A DNA stretch of 64,000 nucleotides. Source: Senegalimassilia faecalis (GTDB taxonomy: Bacteria; Actinomycetota; Coriobacteriia; Coriobacteriales; Eggerthellaceae). Positions within the stretch are counted from its first letter, which is position 1. The number at the start of each line of letters is the position of its first letter. Positions 55,133 to 63,509 of the stretch are shown piece by piece. The notes below the pieces were generated by a model. It worked only from the letters and a program-made list of their open reading frames with translations. It did not search any database and was not told the DNA's origin. Position numbers and translations under genes: made by a program. Location of the stretch: NCBI RefSeq assembly GCF_004135645.1, contig NZ_SDPW01000001.1, positions 992,001 to 1,056,000 of the forward strand, read 5' to 3'.

Positions 55133-56155
55133 ATGCAGTGGAATGATGAACAACAAGATGTTTCACGTGAAACATTTCAAAACAAAGTGGACATGATGGA
55201 CATCGCCCGCATTGCGCAGAACGTTGAAGCGCGCGAGTTCGCGGGCATGGGATCGCTGAAACTGATTGCTCCAGCGAAAGTGAACCTCTATCTGAACGTG
55301 AAGGGTCTTCGCGAAGATGGCTATCACGAAGTGTCCACCATCATGCATACGTTGATGCTGCACGATGTGCTGCGCATGAAGCTTGTTCCGGGGACTGGCG
55401 AGCCCGTTCAGCTGACGTCGCGCAGCTACGAAGGCCTAGAACCGCTAGATGTGGACCCGCAGCACAACATTGTGACGAAGGCTATTGTGAAGCTTGCCGA
55501 AGCGTTTGGTCGCGAGCTTGGCGAAACGGAAACCGTGCGCGTGCATCTTGAGAAGCACATTCCGGCGCAAGCGGGTTTGGGTGGTGGCTCTTCCGATGCC
55601 GCAGCGGCTTTGCTGGGCGCTGCTATCTTGTGGCAAGAAAGCGTGTTGGATCCGCGCATCGAGCAAGTTGCCGCAACGCTGGGCGCTGATGTTGCGTTCT
55701 TCCTGAAGGGAGGATGCGCGCAGTACGACGGCATAGGCGAGCATTTCGTGCGTTCACTGAAAATCACGAACGACTTCGTGGTCATTGTGAAGCCCGAGGG
55801 CGGCGTATCTACGGCCGCGGCCTACAAGAAGCTGGATGAGAATCCGCAACCTTTGGACGCCGCATTGGTCAAAACAGCCGAAGAAGAGGCGTATGCCATG
55901 CATGTGCCGTTGCTGAACAACATGGCCGAGGCCGGCGAAGAGCTGAACACTGGCGTGAAGACGGTGCGCGAGTGGCTGCAGGAGCAGCCTGGGGTCTGCA
56001 ACGCGATGATGTCGGGCAGCGGTTCGGCGGTGTTTGCGGTGTGCGAGTCGTTTGATGCGGCGGCGCGCGTATCGTCGAGCGCGCAAGCGAAAGGCTGGTG
56101 GTCGCGCACGACTACCTTCGGCCCGTTCAAGGCAACAATGACAACCAACCGATAA
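55133..56155 (+). CDS. ispE: 4-diphosphocytidyl-2-C-methyl-D-erythritol kinase
   Basis: 340 residues, GHMP kinase of the MEP isoprenoid pathway. Core begins LKLIAPAKVNLYLNVKG (about residue 42), followed by PAQAGLGGGSSDAAAALL and the C-terminal MMSGSGSAVFAV. The first about 41 residues form an extra N-terminal segment containing the parS-encoded DVSRET and no homology I recognise. GGAG precedes the ATG at 55133; a start further in (near 55193) would remove the extension but has no ribosome site. Confidence 0.93.
   Translation: MQWNDEQQDVSRETFQNKVDMMDIARIAQNVEAREFAGMGSLKLIAPAKVNLYLNVKGLREDGYHEVSTIMHTLMLHDVLRMKLVPGTGEPVQLTSRSYEGLEPLDVDPQHNIVTKAIVKLAEAFGRELGETETVRVHLEKHIPAQAGLGGGSSDAAAALLGAAILWQESVLDPRIEQVAATLGADVAFFLKGGCAQYDGIGEHFVRSLKITNDFVVIVKPEGGVSTAAAYKKLDENPQPLDAALVKTAEEEAYAMHVPLLNNMAEAGEELNTGVKTVREWLQEQPGVCNAMMSGSGSAVFAVCESFDAAARVSSSAQAKGWWSRTTTFGPFKATMTTNR
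55159..55174. promoter_or_regulatory. parS centromere site (10), inside ispE
   Basis: TGTTTCACGTGAAACA, exact; encodes Val-Ser-Arg-Glu-Thr in the non-homologous N-terminal extension, in the same reading frame as sites 8 and 9. Confidence 0.95.
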
Positions 56156-56342
56156 TGCGGGCGGCTTCGAGTTCACTCAAGAATTCGGAGCCGCAGTTGT
56201 ATAGGGCGTGCTTGAGAGTCCGCACAAGCAGTAATGCGAAGGGTCCGTGTCGCTGGCGTGCGCGTTCGCAAGTGTTCTGCTTGCTTGATAGCCGGTGCAA
56301 ACATCGATGCTACAATAGCGAAAACCTCGGAAAGGGGAAATT

Positions 56343-56888
56343 ATGACGATTGCAATCATATTGCTCGTGATTGTTGTTGTTGTGCTGCTGGTGGCGCTTT
56401 ATAACAACCTGGTGAAGTTGCGGAACATGGTGGACAATGCATGGGCGCAGGTTGACGTGCAGCTGCAGCGTCGTCTTGACCTGATTCCGAACCTTGTGGA
56501 AACGGTTAAGGCCTACGCGAAGCACGAGAGTCAAACGCTTGAAGAAGTGACGCACGCGCGTGCGGCGGTGTCGAACGCAACCACGCCCGAAAGCCGTATG
56601 GGCGCGAACAGCCGCTTGAACAGCGCGCTGAAAAGCCTGTTCGCCGTGGCAGAATCGTACCCTGAACTGAAAGCGAATCAGAATTTTCAGCAGCTGCAGG
56701 CGGAGCTGTCTGAAACGGAAGACAAAATCAGCTACATGCGTCAAAGCTTCAACGACACGGTTATGAAGTACAACACGGCTATCCAAACGTTTCCTGCGGT
56801 GTTGATTGCGGGCGCCATGGGCTTTAAAGAACGTCCGAGCTTTGCGGCCGAGGCCCCCGCGCACAGCGTTCCCAAGGTGACGTTCTAG
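56343..56888 (+). CDS. lemA: LemA family protein
   Basis: 181 residues. One N-terminal membrane helix (IAIILLVIVVVVLLVALYNNL), then YNNLVKLRNMVDNAWAQVDVQLQRRLDLIPNLVETVKAYA, the LemA signature. Long helical bundle facing outside. Function unknown, but LemA genes usually accompany DUF2207 membrane proteins, as here. GGAAAGGGGAAATT ribosome site; TACAAT -10 box at about 56311. Confidence 0.93.
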   Translation: MTIAIILLVIVVVVLLVALYNNLVKLRNMVDNAWAQVDVQLQRRLDLIPNLVETVKAYAKHESQTLEEVTHARAAVSNATTPESRMGANSRLNSALKSLFAVAESYPELKANQNFQQLQAELSETEDKISYMRQSFNDTVMKYNTAIQTFPAVLIAGAMGFKERPSFAAEAPAHSVPKVTF

Positions 56889-57245
56889 ATGGTAGCCCGT
56901 CTGACAAGAATCATCCCTTTGCTGCTGGTGCTCGCGTTTGTGGCGGGCGTGGTGTACGTGGTGGCTTCGTGGCGCTATTCGCCAGCCCGTGCGAAGGAAA
57001 TCCTCATCAAAGCGTTCACCGTGCTGAACACGGTGCTGACGGCGTTTTTCGGATTAGCCAGCCTGTATGCGCTGTCGGAGTCGAACATGGCGGTGTTGGA
57101 CCTGACGCTCTCGTTTATGGTGACAGCGCTGGTTGCGCTGGCAATCACGCGCATTTGCCGTGCGGTGTTCCTTAAGCACAATCCGTCGTATCGCGCGAAG
57201 CCCATGAAGGCGAAGAAGTTGCGCCGCTGGCCCTGGAACAAGTAG
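56889..57245 (+). CDS. Small three-helix membrane protein
   Basis: 118 residues, three hydrophobic segments (about 8-26, 45-66, 70-95) and a basic tail (KPMKAKKLRRWPWNK). No family recognised. Its ATG directly abuts the lemA stop codon, so the two are translationally coupled and probably work together in the LemA/DUF2207 system. Confidence 0.8.
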   Translation: MVARLTRIIPLLLVLAFVAGVVYVVASWRYSPARAKEILIKAFTVLNTVLTAFFGLASLYALSESNMAVLDLTLSFMVTALVALAITRICRAVFLKHNPSYRAKPMKAKKLRRWPWNK

Positions 57246-57263
57246 CGCGAACGGCAAAAGAAA

Positions 57264-57285
57264 AGCCCCCGCTTGCGCGAGGGCT
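57264..57285. terminator. Hairpin terminator shared by lemA operon and tRNA-Ser(GCT)
   Basis: Stem AGCCC.CGC / GCG.GGGCT with TTGC loop. On the minus strand it is followed by TTTTCTTTT and serves the tRNA; on the plus strand it lies 19 bases after the membrane protein gene. Confidence 0.8.
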
Positions 57286-57294
57286 GGAAGTTCG

Positions 57295-57385
57295 TGGCGG
57301 AGAAGTAGGGATTCGAACCCTAGATGCCCTTGTGGGGCATACTCACTTAGCAGGCGAGCACCTTCGGCCTCTCGGTCACTTCTCC
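57295..57385 (-). tRNA. tRNA-Ser (GCT)
   Basis: 91-base class II tRNA, acceptor GGAGAAG / CTTCTCC, anticodon loop CTGCTAA (GCT), variable arm (TGCCCCACAAGGGCA), encoded CCA. Reads AGC/AGU. Lies inside the lemA-DUF2207 cluster on the opposite strand. Confidence 0.96.
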
Positions 57386-57450
57386 ACACTATAATAGGTG
57401 CGGTTTGCTATGATACCTTGACTGACCAAAACATGCAAGGAGCTTTCTCG

Positions 57451-59466
57451 ATGCAATACACGAGACCACCTCAATTTCGCCAAACCGCACAAAATGCGCT
57501 GCGCATCGATGCATCGCGCGCGCTTATGGCCGCATTCGTGCTGGCAGCTTGCTTGTTGCTAACGCTGGCCTTCCCTGCTCCGGCGCATGCGAAGTCCTAT
57601 ATCATGCCGGAGGTGGACATCCAGGCACAAATGGAAACGGACGGAACGCTGCACGTGGTTGAGCAGCGCACGTTCGATTTCGACGGCTCGTACTCTGCCG
57701 TGTGGTGGACGCTGAATTTGCTGCCGTCAAATGCGGAATTCACGGTGAACGGCGTGCGCATGATGACCGTCGACGGCGAAGGTGCCACCGAGTCGTCCAT
57801 GTCGCAGGTTTCAGAAGTGCCGTTCGAGCTGAAATGGCGCGAAGAAGGCGGCCCTGACAAGGACGCGTATTCCGTAGATGCGCCGAAGAATACCGTGTAC
57901 GTGTTCTTCGGGAACGAGCCAAGCAAAGTGGTGGTCGAACTCGATTACACCATCACGAACATGGCCCAGATGTACGACGATGTTGCCGAGGTGTACTGGC
58001 AGTACCTGGGTTCGCAGTGGTCGGCTCCATCGGAAAACGTGACGGCTACGCTGCAGCTGCCGGTGCCGCAAGGCGTGAGCATCGAGCCGGGCGAAAACGT
58101 GCGCGCATGGGGTCATGGACCGCTTGAGGGCATGGTGTCGGTGAACCAGGACGGGTCGGTCACCTGCACGGTGCCGCGCGTGGAATCGGGCGAATATGCG
58201 GAAATGCGCGTGCTGGTTCCCACGACGTGGCTGCCGAACGTCTCGCTGAAGTCCCTTCGCCTGCATGCGGGCGAGCAGCGCCTGGACACGGTGCTGAAAG
58301 AAGAGCAGACGTGGGCTGATCAGGCGAACACAAAGCGCATGATGTCGTTTGCGTACGTTGCGGGCTGCGCACTGGTGTGCCTACTGGTGCTTGCGTGGGC
58401 GCTGTGGGCGTTTTTCCGCCACGGCAAGGAATATACGCCGCGTTTCACCGACAAATATTGGCGTGACGTCCCCGGCAAGGGCGTTCATCCAGCCGTTATT
58501 GGGCGCTTGTGGCGTTGGAATCGGGAGAGCACCGATGATTTCACTGCCACGATTATGCATATGGCGCAGGCAGGTCTCGTGCGTATCGATGCCGGGTCGT
58601 ACGAAGCGCCGACGAAGCACGGCGGGACCAGGCTGGTGAACGACTTCTACATCACGAAGCTAGTGGACGAGAACAACATCGTCGACCCTGTTGACAAGGC
58701 CACATTTTCGTTGCTGTTCGATCATGTTGCGGGCAAGCAGAACGCCGTGTGGTTCGGCTCCATCAAGAAGTACGGCGAAGATCATCCGAACGCGTTCGTG
58801 AAGGCGCTTGAAAACTGGCAGGATACGCTGACGAAGGCGACGGACGCGCAAGAATTCTTCGAGGCGAAGGGTGCGAAGCTGCGCAAGGTCATGTGGGTCA
58901 TGGCGGCGCTGTTCGCGCTGGCCGGGCTGATGATTTGGCTGAACGACGGGAACATGCTCACGGTGTTCTTCACGCTGCCTACGGCTGTGGCTTTGGTGTT
59001 CATCGGCAACAACATGCCGCGTCGCAGCGTCGAAGGCAACGAGCTGGTGGCGCACTGCAAGGCGCTGCGCAATTGGCTGCGTGACTTCAGTTCGCTTGAA
59101 GAGCGGCCGCCTACCGACGTGAAGGTGTGGGGCGAATTCATGGTGTACGCGTATCTGTTCGGCGTGGCGGACAAGGCCATCGAGCAGCTTCGCATTACGC
59201 AGCCGCAGCTGTTCAGCGTCGATTCGTCGTATGGGGCGACGTATGTGCCCTGGTGGGCATGGTACACTGCCCCGGAATCGGGTGTGGGCGCTCAGATGCC
59301 CGATGTGGGCAGCTTCCTGTCAAGCTCGCTTGATGCAGCGGCGAAGACGGCGCACGAGGCGATTCAGGCTGCAAGCGGCGGGTCGTCGTCGGGCGGCGGC
59401 TTTGGCGGCGGGTTCTCCGGTGGTGGAGGCGGCGGCTTCGGCGGAGGCGGTGGTGGCGCTCGATAA
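57451..59466 (+). CDS. DUF2207 membrane protein with Gly-rich tail
   Basis: 671 residues. Signal peptide (cleavage near AHAKS, about residue 36), an extracytoplasmic DUF2207 domain (SYIMPEVDIQAQMETDGTLHVVE), membrane helices at about 295-318 and 480-520, and a C-terminal Gly/Ser repeat tail (SGGGFGGGFSGGGGGG). This agrees with YciQ-like proteins that accompany LemA; function unknown. ATG at 57451 with AAGGAG 8 bases before. Forms the LemA-DUF2207 cluster interrupted by tRNA-Ser. Confidence 0.88.
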   Translation: MQYTRPPQFRQTAQNALRIDASRALMAAFVLAACLLLTLAFPAPAHAKSYIMPEVDIQAQMETDGTLHVVEQRTFDFDGSYSAVWWTLNLLPSNAEFTVNGVRMMTVDGEGATESSMSQVSEVPFELKWREEGGPDKDAYSVDAPKNTVYVFFGNEPSKVVVELDYTITNMAQMYDDVAEVYWQYLGSQWSAPSENVTATLQLPVPQGVSIEPGENVRAWGHGPLEGMVSVNQDGSVTCTVPRVESGEYAEMRVLVPTTWLPNVSLKSLRLHAGEQRLDTVLKEEQTWADQANTKRMMSFAYVAGCALVCLLVLAWALWAFFRHGKEYTPRFTDKYWRDVPGKGVHPAVIGRLWRWNRESTDDFTATIMHMAQAGLVRIDAGSYEAPTKHGGTRLVNDFYITKLVDENNIVDPVDKATFSLLFDHVAGKQNAVWFGSIKKYGEDHPNAFVKALENWQDTLTKATDAQEFFEAKGAKLRKVMWVMAALFALAGLMIWLNDGNMLTVFFTLPTAVALVFIGNNMPRRSVEGNELVAHCKALRNWLRDFSSLEERPPTDVKVWGEFMVYAYLFGVADKAIEQLRITQPQLFSVDSSYGATYVPWWAWYTAPESGVGAQMPDVGSFLSSSLDAAAKTAHEAIQAASGGSSSGGGFGGGFSGGGGGGFGGGGGGAR

Positions 59467-59552
59467 GGGCGCACTGCAAAGGTTTGCGGTGATCCGCGCA
59501 TTCAGCTTAAGGTTGGCGACGGTTCCAAGCGTCGAATATTCGTAGGTTTAGC

Positions 59553-59595
59553 AAGGCGTTGTTTTCGCATGGCGACAAGGCGAAAACAACGCCTT
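59553..59595 (+). terminator. Terminator of the DUF2207 gene
   Basis: 16-bp perfect stem AAGGCGTTGTTTTCGC / GCGAAAACAACGCCTT, 11-base loop. T-run after it is short. It precedes the EamA gene, ruling out starts upstream of it for that gene. Confidence 0.85.
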
Positions 59596-59645
59596 TGACT
59601 TCGCGGGATGAGTGGATGCCTGGCGTTGACGGGGAAAGACAGGGA

Positions 59646-60569
59646 ATGGGAATGGGAAAAGGGAAAGCGATTCCTGCGTGGGTGTATAAGGCCGCCATTG
59701 TGGTGGCCACCATCATCTGGGGCTACAGCTTCGTGGCCATGAAAGACGTGGTGTCGGTGTTGCCGCCGGCCTGGCTTTTGGGCTTCCGCTTCACGTTTGC
59801 GGGCGTTTTGCTGACGGCGATCCTGTGGAAGCGCGTGCGCAAGGCGTTCTCGGGCCGCATGCTGCTGGCCGGCGCAGCGCTTGGCTTAGCGGATTTCATG
59901 GCGTTCTGGACACAGACCATCGGCCTTGAGCACACCACGCCCGGCATCAACGCGTTTTTGACAGCAACGTACTGCGTGATCGTCCCCTTCCTGTGGTGGA
60001 TCGTGGCGCACCGCCGCCCCACGGTGTTCAACATCGGTGCCGCGGTGCTGGCGCTGGTGGGCATTTGGCTGGTGTCCGTGCAAAGCGGCGGCATGACCAT
60101 GGGCTACGGCGAGGCTATGACGCTTCTGTGCGCGCTGCTGTTCGCCGTGCACATGGTGCTGGTGTCGAAACTGTCGCGCTTCCACGATGTGCTGGCGCTT
60201 ACGGCGGTGCAGTTCGTGGCGGAAGGCTGCCTGGGCTTCGTGTTCGGCACCGCATTCGAGACGTTCCCGGGATTCGGCGTGTTCACGCCGGGCATTATCG
60301 GCCAGCTGGTGTTTTTGGCGCTGTTTGCGTCCATCGTGGCGTTCGGTATCCAGAACGTGGCGCTGGCGCACATCCCGCCCGCGCAGGCTTCGCTGTTCCT
60401 AAGCCTGGAATCGGTGTTCGGCGTGTTGTTCAGCATCGCGCTGTACGGCGAGCAGATCACCTTGCGCCTGCTTGTCGGCTTCGTGCTGATCTTCGCGGCC
60501 ATCGTCATCAGCGAAACGTTCCCGCTCAAGAAGAAAACGGGCGCTCAGACTGGGGAAACAACCGATTAA
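59646..60569 (+). CDS. EamA/DMT family transporter
   Basis: About 307 residues, ten predicted membrane helices in two EamA repeats (WGYSFVAMKDVVSVLPPAWLLGFRF first repeat; LYGEQITLRLLVGFVLIFAAIVIS second). Drug/metabolite efflux superfamily; substrate cannot be predicted. The start is uncertain: ATG at 59646 (MGMGKGKAIPAW) follows GGGGAAAG; in-frame ATG at 59616 is possible. Stop TAA at 60567. Confidence 0.88.
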   Translation: MGMGKGKAIPAWVYKAAIVVATIIWGYSFVAMKDVVSVLPPAWLLGFRFTFAGVLLTAILWKRVRKAFSGRMLLAGAALGLADFMAFWTQTIGLEHTTPGINAFLTATYCVIVPFLWWIVAHRRPTVFNIGAAVLALVGIWLVSVQSGGMTMGYGEAMTLLCALLFAVHMVLVSKLSRFHDVLALTAVQFVAEGCLGFVFGTAFETFPGFGVFTPGIIGQLVFLALFASIVAFGIQNVALAHIPPAQASLFLSLESVFGVLFSIALYGEQITLRLLVGFVLIFAAIVISETFPLKKKTGAQTGETTD

Positions 60570-60651
60570 GAACAGCTTGTTACCGATGCGGGCGCACGGC
60601 GTTTCGCGTGATACAATGCGGGCGTATGTGACCGAACAAGGAGGATTCACC

Positions 60652-61176
60652 ATGGCTGAGAAGAACAACGTTGTTCTTATCGGTATGCCCGGTTCCGGTA
60701 AATCGACGTTGGGCATCGTGTTGGCGAAGATCATGACGAAGGACTTCATCGACGCCGATATCGTTATCCAAAACCAGTGCGATAAAACGCTGCAGAAGAT
60801 CATCGATGCATGCGGCCCCGAGGGCTTCATCGAGGTTGAGAACCAGATTCTCAGCAAGCTTGAAGCGGACAACAGCATCATTGCCACGGGCGGTTCTGCC
60901 GTGTATTCCGACGAGGCCATGAAGCACCTGGCGGAAATCGGCACGGTGGTGTACCTGAAAATCTCCTACGACCAGCTGGTGCATCGCTTGAGCGATCTGC
61001 AGGAGCGCGGCGTGGTGCTGAAAGGCGGCATCGGTATGAGCCTGCGCGAGCTGTACGACGAGCGCCTTCCGCTGTATGAGCAGTATGCCGGCATCACCGT
61101 CGACGTGAACGACCTGAGCATCACGGCCGCGGCCCGCAAAGTGGCCGACGCCCTCGCCCACGCCGGCGTGGAATAG
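60652..61176 (+). CDS. aroK: Shikimate kinase
   Basis: 174 residues. Walker A IGMPGSGKST; DFIDADIVIQ (shikimate-binding Asp), FIEVENQIL and ATGGSAVYSDE. It has the layout of shikimate kinase, though the usual FRxxE reads FIEVE, i.e. the shikimate-binding Arg is replaced by Ile, so another small substrate cannot be excluded. AAGGAGG ribosome site 7 bases before ATG; promoter box TACAAT at 60612-60617. No other aro genes nearby. Confidence 0.82.
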   Translation: MAEKNNVVLIGMPGSGKSTLGIVLAKIMTKDFIDADIVIQNQCDKTLQKIIDACGPEGFIEVENQILSKLEADNSIIATGGSAVYSDEAMKHLAEIGTVVYLKISYDQLVHRLSDLQERGVVLKGGIGMSLRELYDERLPLYEQYAGITVDVNDLSITAAARKVADALAHAGVE

Positions 61177-61207
61177 GATTCGTTTGCGAATACTTTGATT
61201 GCGCATC

Positions 61208-61241
61208 AAGGGGAGCTGCTGCAAAGCGGCTCCCCTTTTCT
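61208..61241 (+). terminator. Terminator of the shikimate kinase gene
   Basis: Stem AAGGGGAGC.GCT / AGC.GCTCCCCTT with a short loop and TTCTGTTT tail, 31 bases after the stop. Confidence 0.9.
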
Positions 61242-61348
61242 GTTTGATAGGGGTTGGGCGGTTTGAGTCTTCCCAACTCCTGCTTCTCCCCTCGTCGTCC
61301 CAGTTCAGCGATGCATGGCACATGAGCTGGCACCCTTTCGGCAAAAAG

Positions 61349-61386
61349 AAACGCCCCCGTGTTTCACGTGAAACACGGGGGCGTTT
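61349..61386 (-). terminator. parS site (11) at the core of the symporter gene terminator
   Basis: Exact ParB site at 61360-61375, extended by 11 perfectly complementary bases on each side (AAACGCCCCCG / CGGGGGCGTTT), a 38-bp perfect palindrome. On the minus strand it lies 20 bases after the symporter stop and is followed by CTTTTT, so it has all elements of a terminator too. Confidence 0.92.
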
Positions 61387-61406
61387 TCATGAGGGGCAGG
61401 CAGCTG

Positions 61407-62981
61407 CTATGCGGTGGCGAAACCTTGTGCAACTGCTGCGGTATCCTCCTGGGCGGTCTTGGCGCCCAGGCGATCGGTAAGGCTGTCGATGGGCGGCACG
61501 TTGTCGTAGTCGACATGCGGCTCCATCTTATCCTCGTTGCCGTCAGCATCCTTGAGGCGCTTGAAGAAGTCCTTTGTCTCGCGCGCCACAACGCCGGACA
61601 GAACGATAAGGGCGATCATATTCGGCACGGCCATGCAAGCATTGAAGATGTCGGCGATGGTCCACACCGCGGACACGGTCATGTAAGGGCCAATGAACAC
61701 GGCGGCAATGTAGAGCCAGCGGTACACCTTCACGGCTTTCAGGTTGCCGTTGCTCAGGTACTCAAGGCAACGCTCGCCGTAGTAGTCCCAGCCAAGGATG
61801 GTGGTGAAGCCGAAGAGCGCCAGGCATGCCATCAGCACGAATGCGACAACCTGCGACGGGATGAACGGCAGGCCGGCCTGGAACGCGGTGGTGGTGATGG
61901 CTGCGCCCTCAAGGCCGGGGATCTGGTACGCGCCGGTCATGACGATGGTCAAGCCGGTCATGGTGCACACGATGATGGTGTCAAGGAACGTGCCGGTCAT
62001 GGACACGAGGCCCTGGCGCACCGGCTCCTTCGTCTGCGCGGCGGCAGCGGCGATAGGCGCAGACCCCAGGCCGGCCTCATTGGAGAAGATGCCGCGAGCG
62101 ATGCCCTTCTGCATGGCGATGATGATGGCGCCCAGTGCACCGCCGGCAGCGGCGCGCAGGCCGAATGCGGACTCGAAGATCACCACGAACGCGCCGGGGA
62201 TTTTATCGAGGTTCGCCAGCAGCACGATGATGGAGAGGCCGACGTACAGCACGACCATGGCGGGAATGACGCGCTCGGAAACGCTGGCGATGCGCTTGAT
62301 GCCGCCGATGACCACCAGGCCGACCAGGATGGCAAGCACGATGCCGCCGATGACCGTGGCCCAGGAGTAGTTCATGCCCAGGATGGTCACGGACGCCGCC
62401 TTGTCAGGGTCGAAGAAGTTCGTGATGGCGCCGTTGATGGAGTTCACCTGCGTGAAAGTACCAATGCCGAACAGACCGACGCACATGCCGAAGAAGGCAA
62501 AGATCTTCGCCAGCCAACGCCAGCTGATCTGCGGCAGGCGCTTGCCCATGCCGCGCTCGATGTAGTAGAACGGGCCGCCAAGCACGTGGCCGGTGTTCTT
62601 GTCGATGCTGCGGTACTTCACGGCAAGCAGACCCTCGGAGTACTTCGTGGCCATGCCGAACAGCGCTGCCAACCACATCCAGAACATGGCGCCGGGACCG
62701 CCAGCCACAATAGCGGTGGCAACGCCGACGATGTTACCGGTACCGATGGTCGCTGACAGCGCGGTGCACAGCGCGCCGAAGCTGGAAACTTCGCCGGAGC
62801 CGCCCTTTTCGTTCTTCATCATGTAGCGCAGCGCGCGCGGCAGTTGGCGGAACTGCAGGCCAGCCAGGCGTGCAGTCAGCAGGATACCGCCTGCAAGGAT
62901 GAGCGTCATCAGCGGGACGCCCCACACAAAGTCGTCGATGGCGGTTAGCACGTCATTGACGACGTCGAAAAACCCTTCCAC
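61407..62981 (-). CDS. Sodium:alanine/glycine symporter (AGCS family)
   Basis: 524 residues with about ten membrane helices. GTGNIVGVATAIVAGGPGAMFWMW and NEAGLGSAPIAAAAA are hallmarks of AGCS/AlsT/DagA proteins that import alanine or glycine with Na+. GTG start at 62981, GGAG six bases before. The upstream glycine riboswitch argues that the physiological substrate is glycine. Transcribed against replication. Confidence 0.94.
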   Translation of the reverse strand: MEGFFDVVNDVLTAIDDFVWGVPLMTLILAGGILLTARLAGLQFRQLPRALRYMMKNEKGGSGEVSSFGALCTALSATIGTGNIVGVATAIVAGGPGAMFWMWLAALFGMATKYSEGLLAVKYRSIDKNTGHVLGGPFYYIERGMGKRLPQISWRWLAKIFAFFGMCVGLFGIGTFTQVNSINGAITNFFDPDKAASVTILGMNYSWATVIGGIVLAILVGLVVIGGIKRIASVSERVIPAMVVLYVGLSIIVLLANLDKIPGAFVVIFESAFGLRAAAGGALGAIIIAMQKGIARGIFSNEAGLGSAPIAAAAAQTKEPVRQGLVSMTGTFLDTIIVCTMTGLTIVMTGAYQIPGLEGAAITTTAFQAGLPFIPSQVVAFVLMACLALFGFTTILGWDYYGERCLEYLSNGNLKAVKVYRWLYIAAVFIGPYMTVSAVWTIADIFNACMAVPNMIALIVLSGVVARETKDFFKRLKDADGNEDKMEPHVDYDNVPPIDSLTDRLGAKTAQEDTAAVAQGFATA

Positions 62982-63171
62982 GTTTCACTCCTTCAATTGC
63001 TCGAATGCCAATACAACCTCTGCGAAACCCGAGGGCGCGTTGGCAACCGTACGCATTGCGAAGCGACCAGGCGGGGCTGCTGAAAACTATGTGGTTGTGG
63101 AGAGGGAAAAGCTGCGAGCGAACGTCCGAGTTTTGATTCACGTTCACGGTTGCGACAAGCGATATGCTTTT
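62982..63171 (-). other. Leader between glycine riboswitch and symporter gene
   Basis: 190 bases with no gene; presumably part of the 5' leader with the expression platform. No obvious terminator hairpin with T-run is seen, so control may be at translation. Further upstream, 63312-63509 is also gene-free and should contain the symporter promoter and, at the right end, that of rlmH. Confidence 0.5.
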
Positions 63172-63311
63172 CTCTGTCCTTTTGCCTGAGAGTTTCAACG
63201 ATGCGGTTCGCCGCTGCAGCTTCGTCAAGCTTATGCGGCTCGGCCTTGCGGCCTGCGCTCGTCTTGCCCCTTCGGCACCCACATGTGGGATTCTCCAGAG
63301 GCCCCTGCCTG
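63172..63311 (-). promoter_or_regulatory. Glycine riboswitch upstream of the AGCS symporter
   Basis: On the minus strand the sequence runs from CTCTGGAGAAT through GCCGAAGGGGCAA to AACTCTCAGGCAAAAGGACAGAG. These are the conserved parts of one glycine-riboswitch aptamer. Only one aptamer is complete; a truncated second (the GGACAG at about 63305-63312) could help it fold. It ends about 190 bases before the symporter start, leaving room for an expression platform, which I cannot fold by eye. Sensing glycine fits control of a glycine importer/exporter. Confidence 0.88.
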
Positions 63312-63509
63312 TCCTGTTTCTTTCGATCCAGAACATATCAACGGGGTGACGCTATGAAATTGTGGCATGAACGTTAACAGCCCGGTAACAACTTGTAAAC
63401 ACCCTACTTCCCTAGGGACACTACTTTTTCGGGCAAGCGGACAAAATTGGGTGGGAAAAAGGGTAAAGTAAAGTGAAATTGCGAAGTGATATATGCTCAG
63501 GGAGGATGC

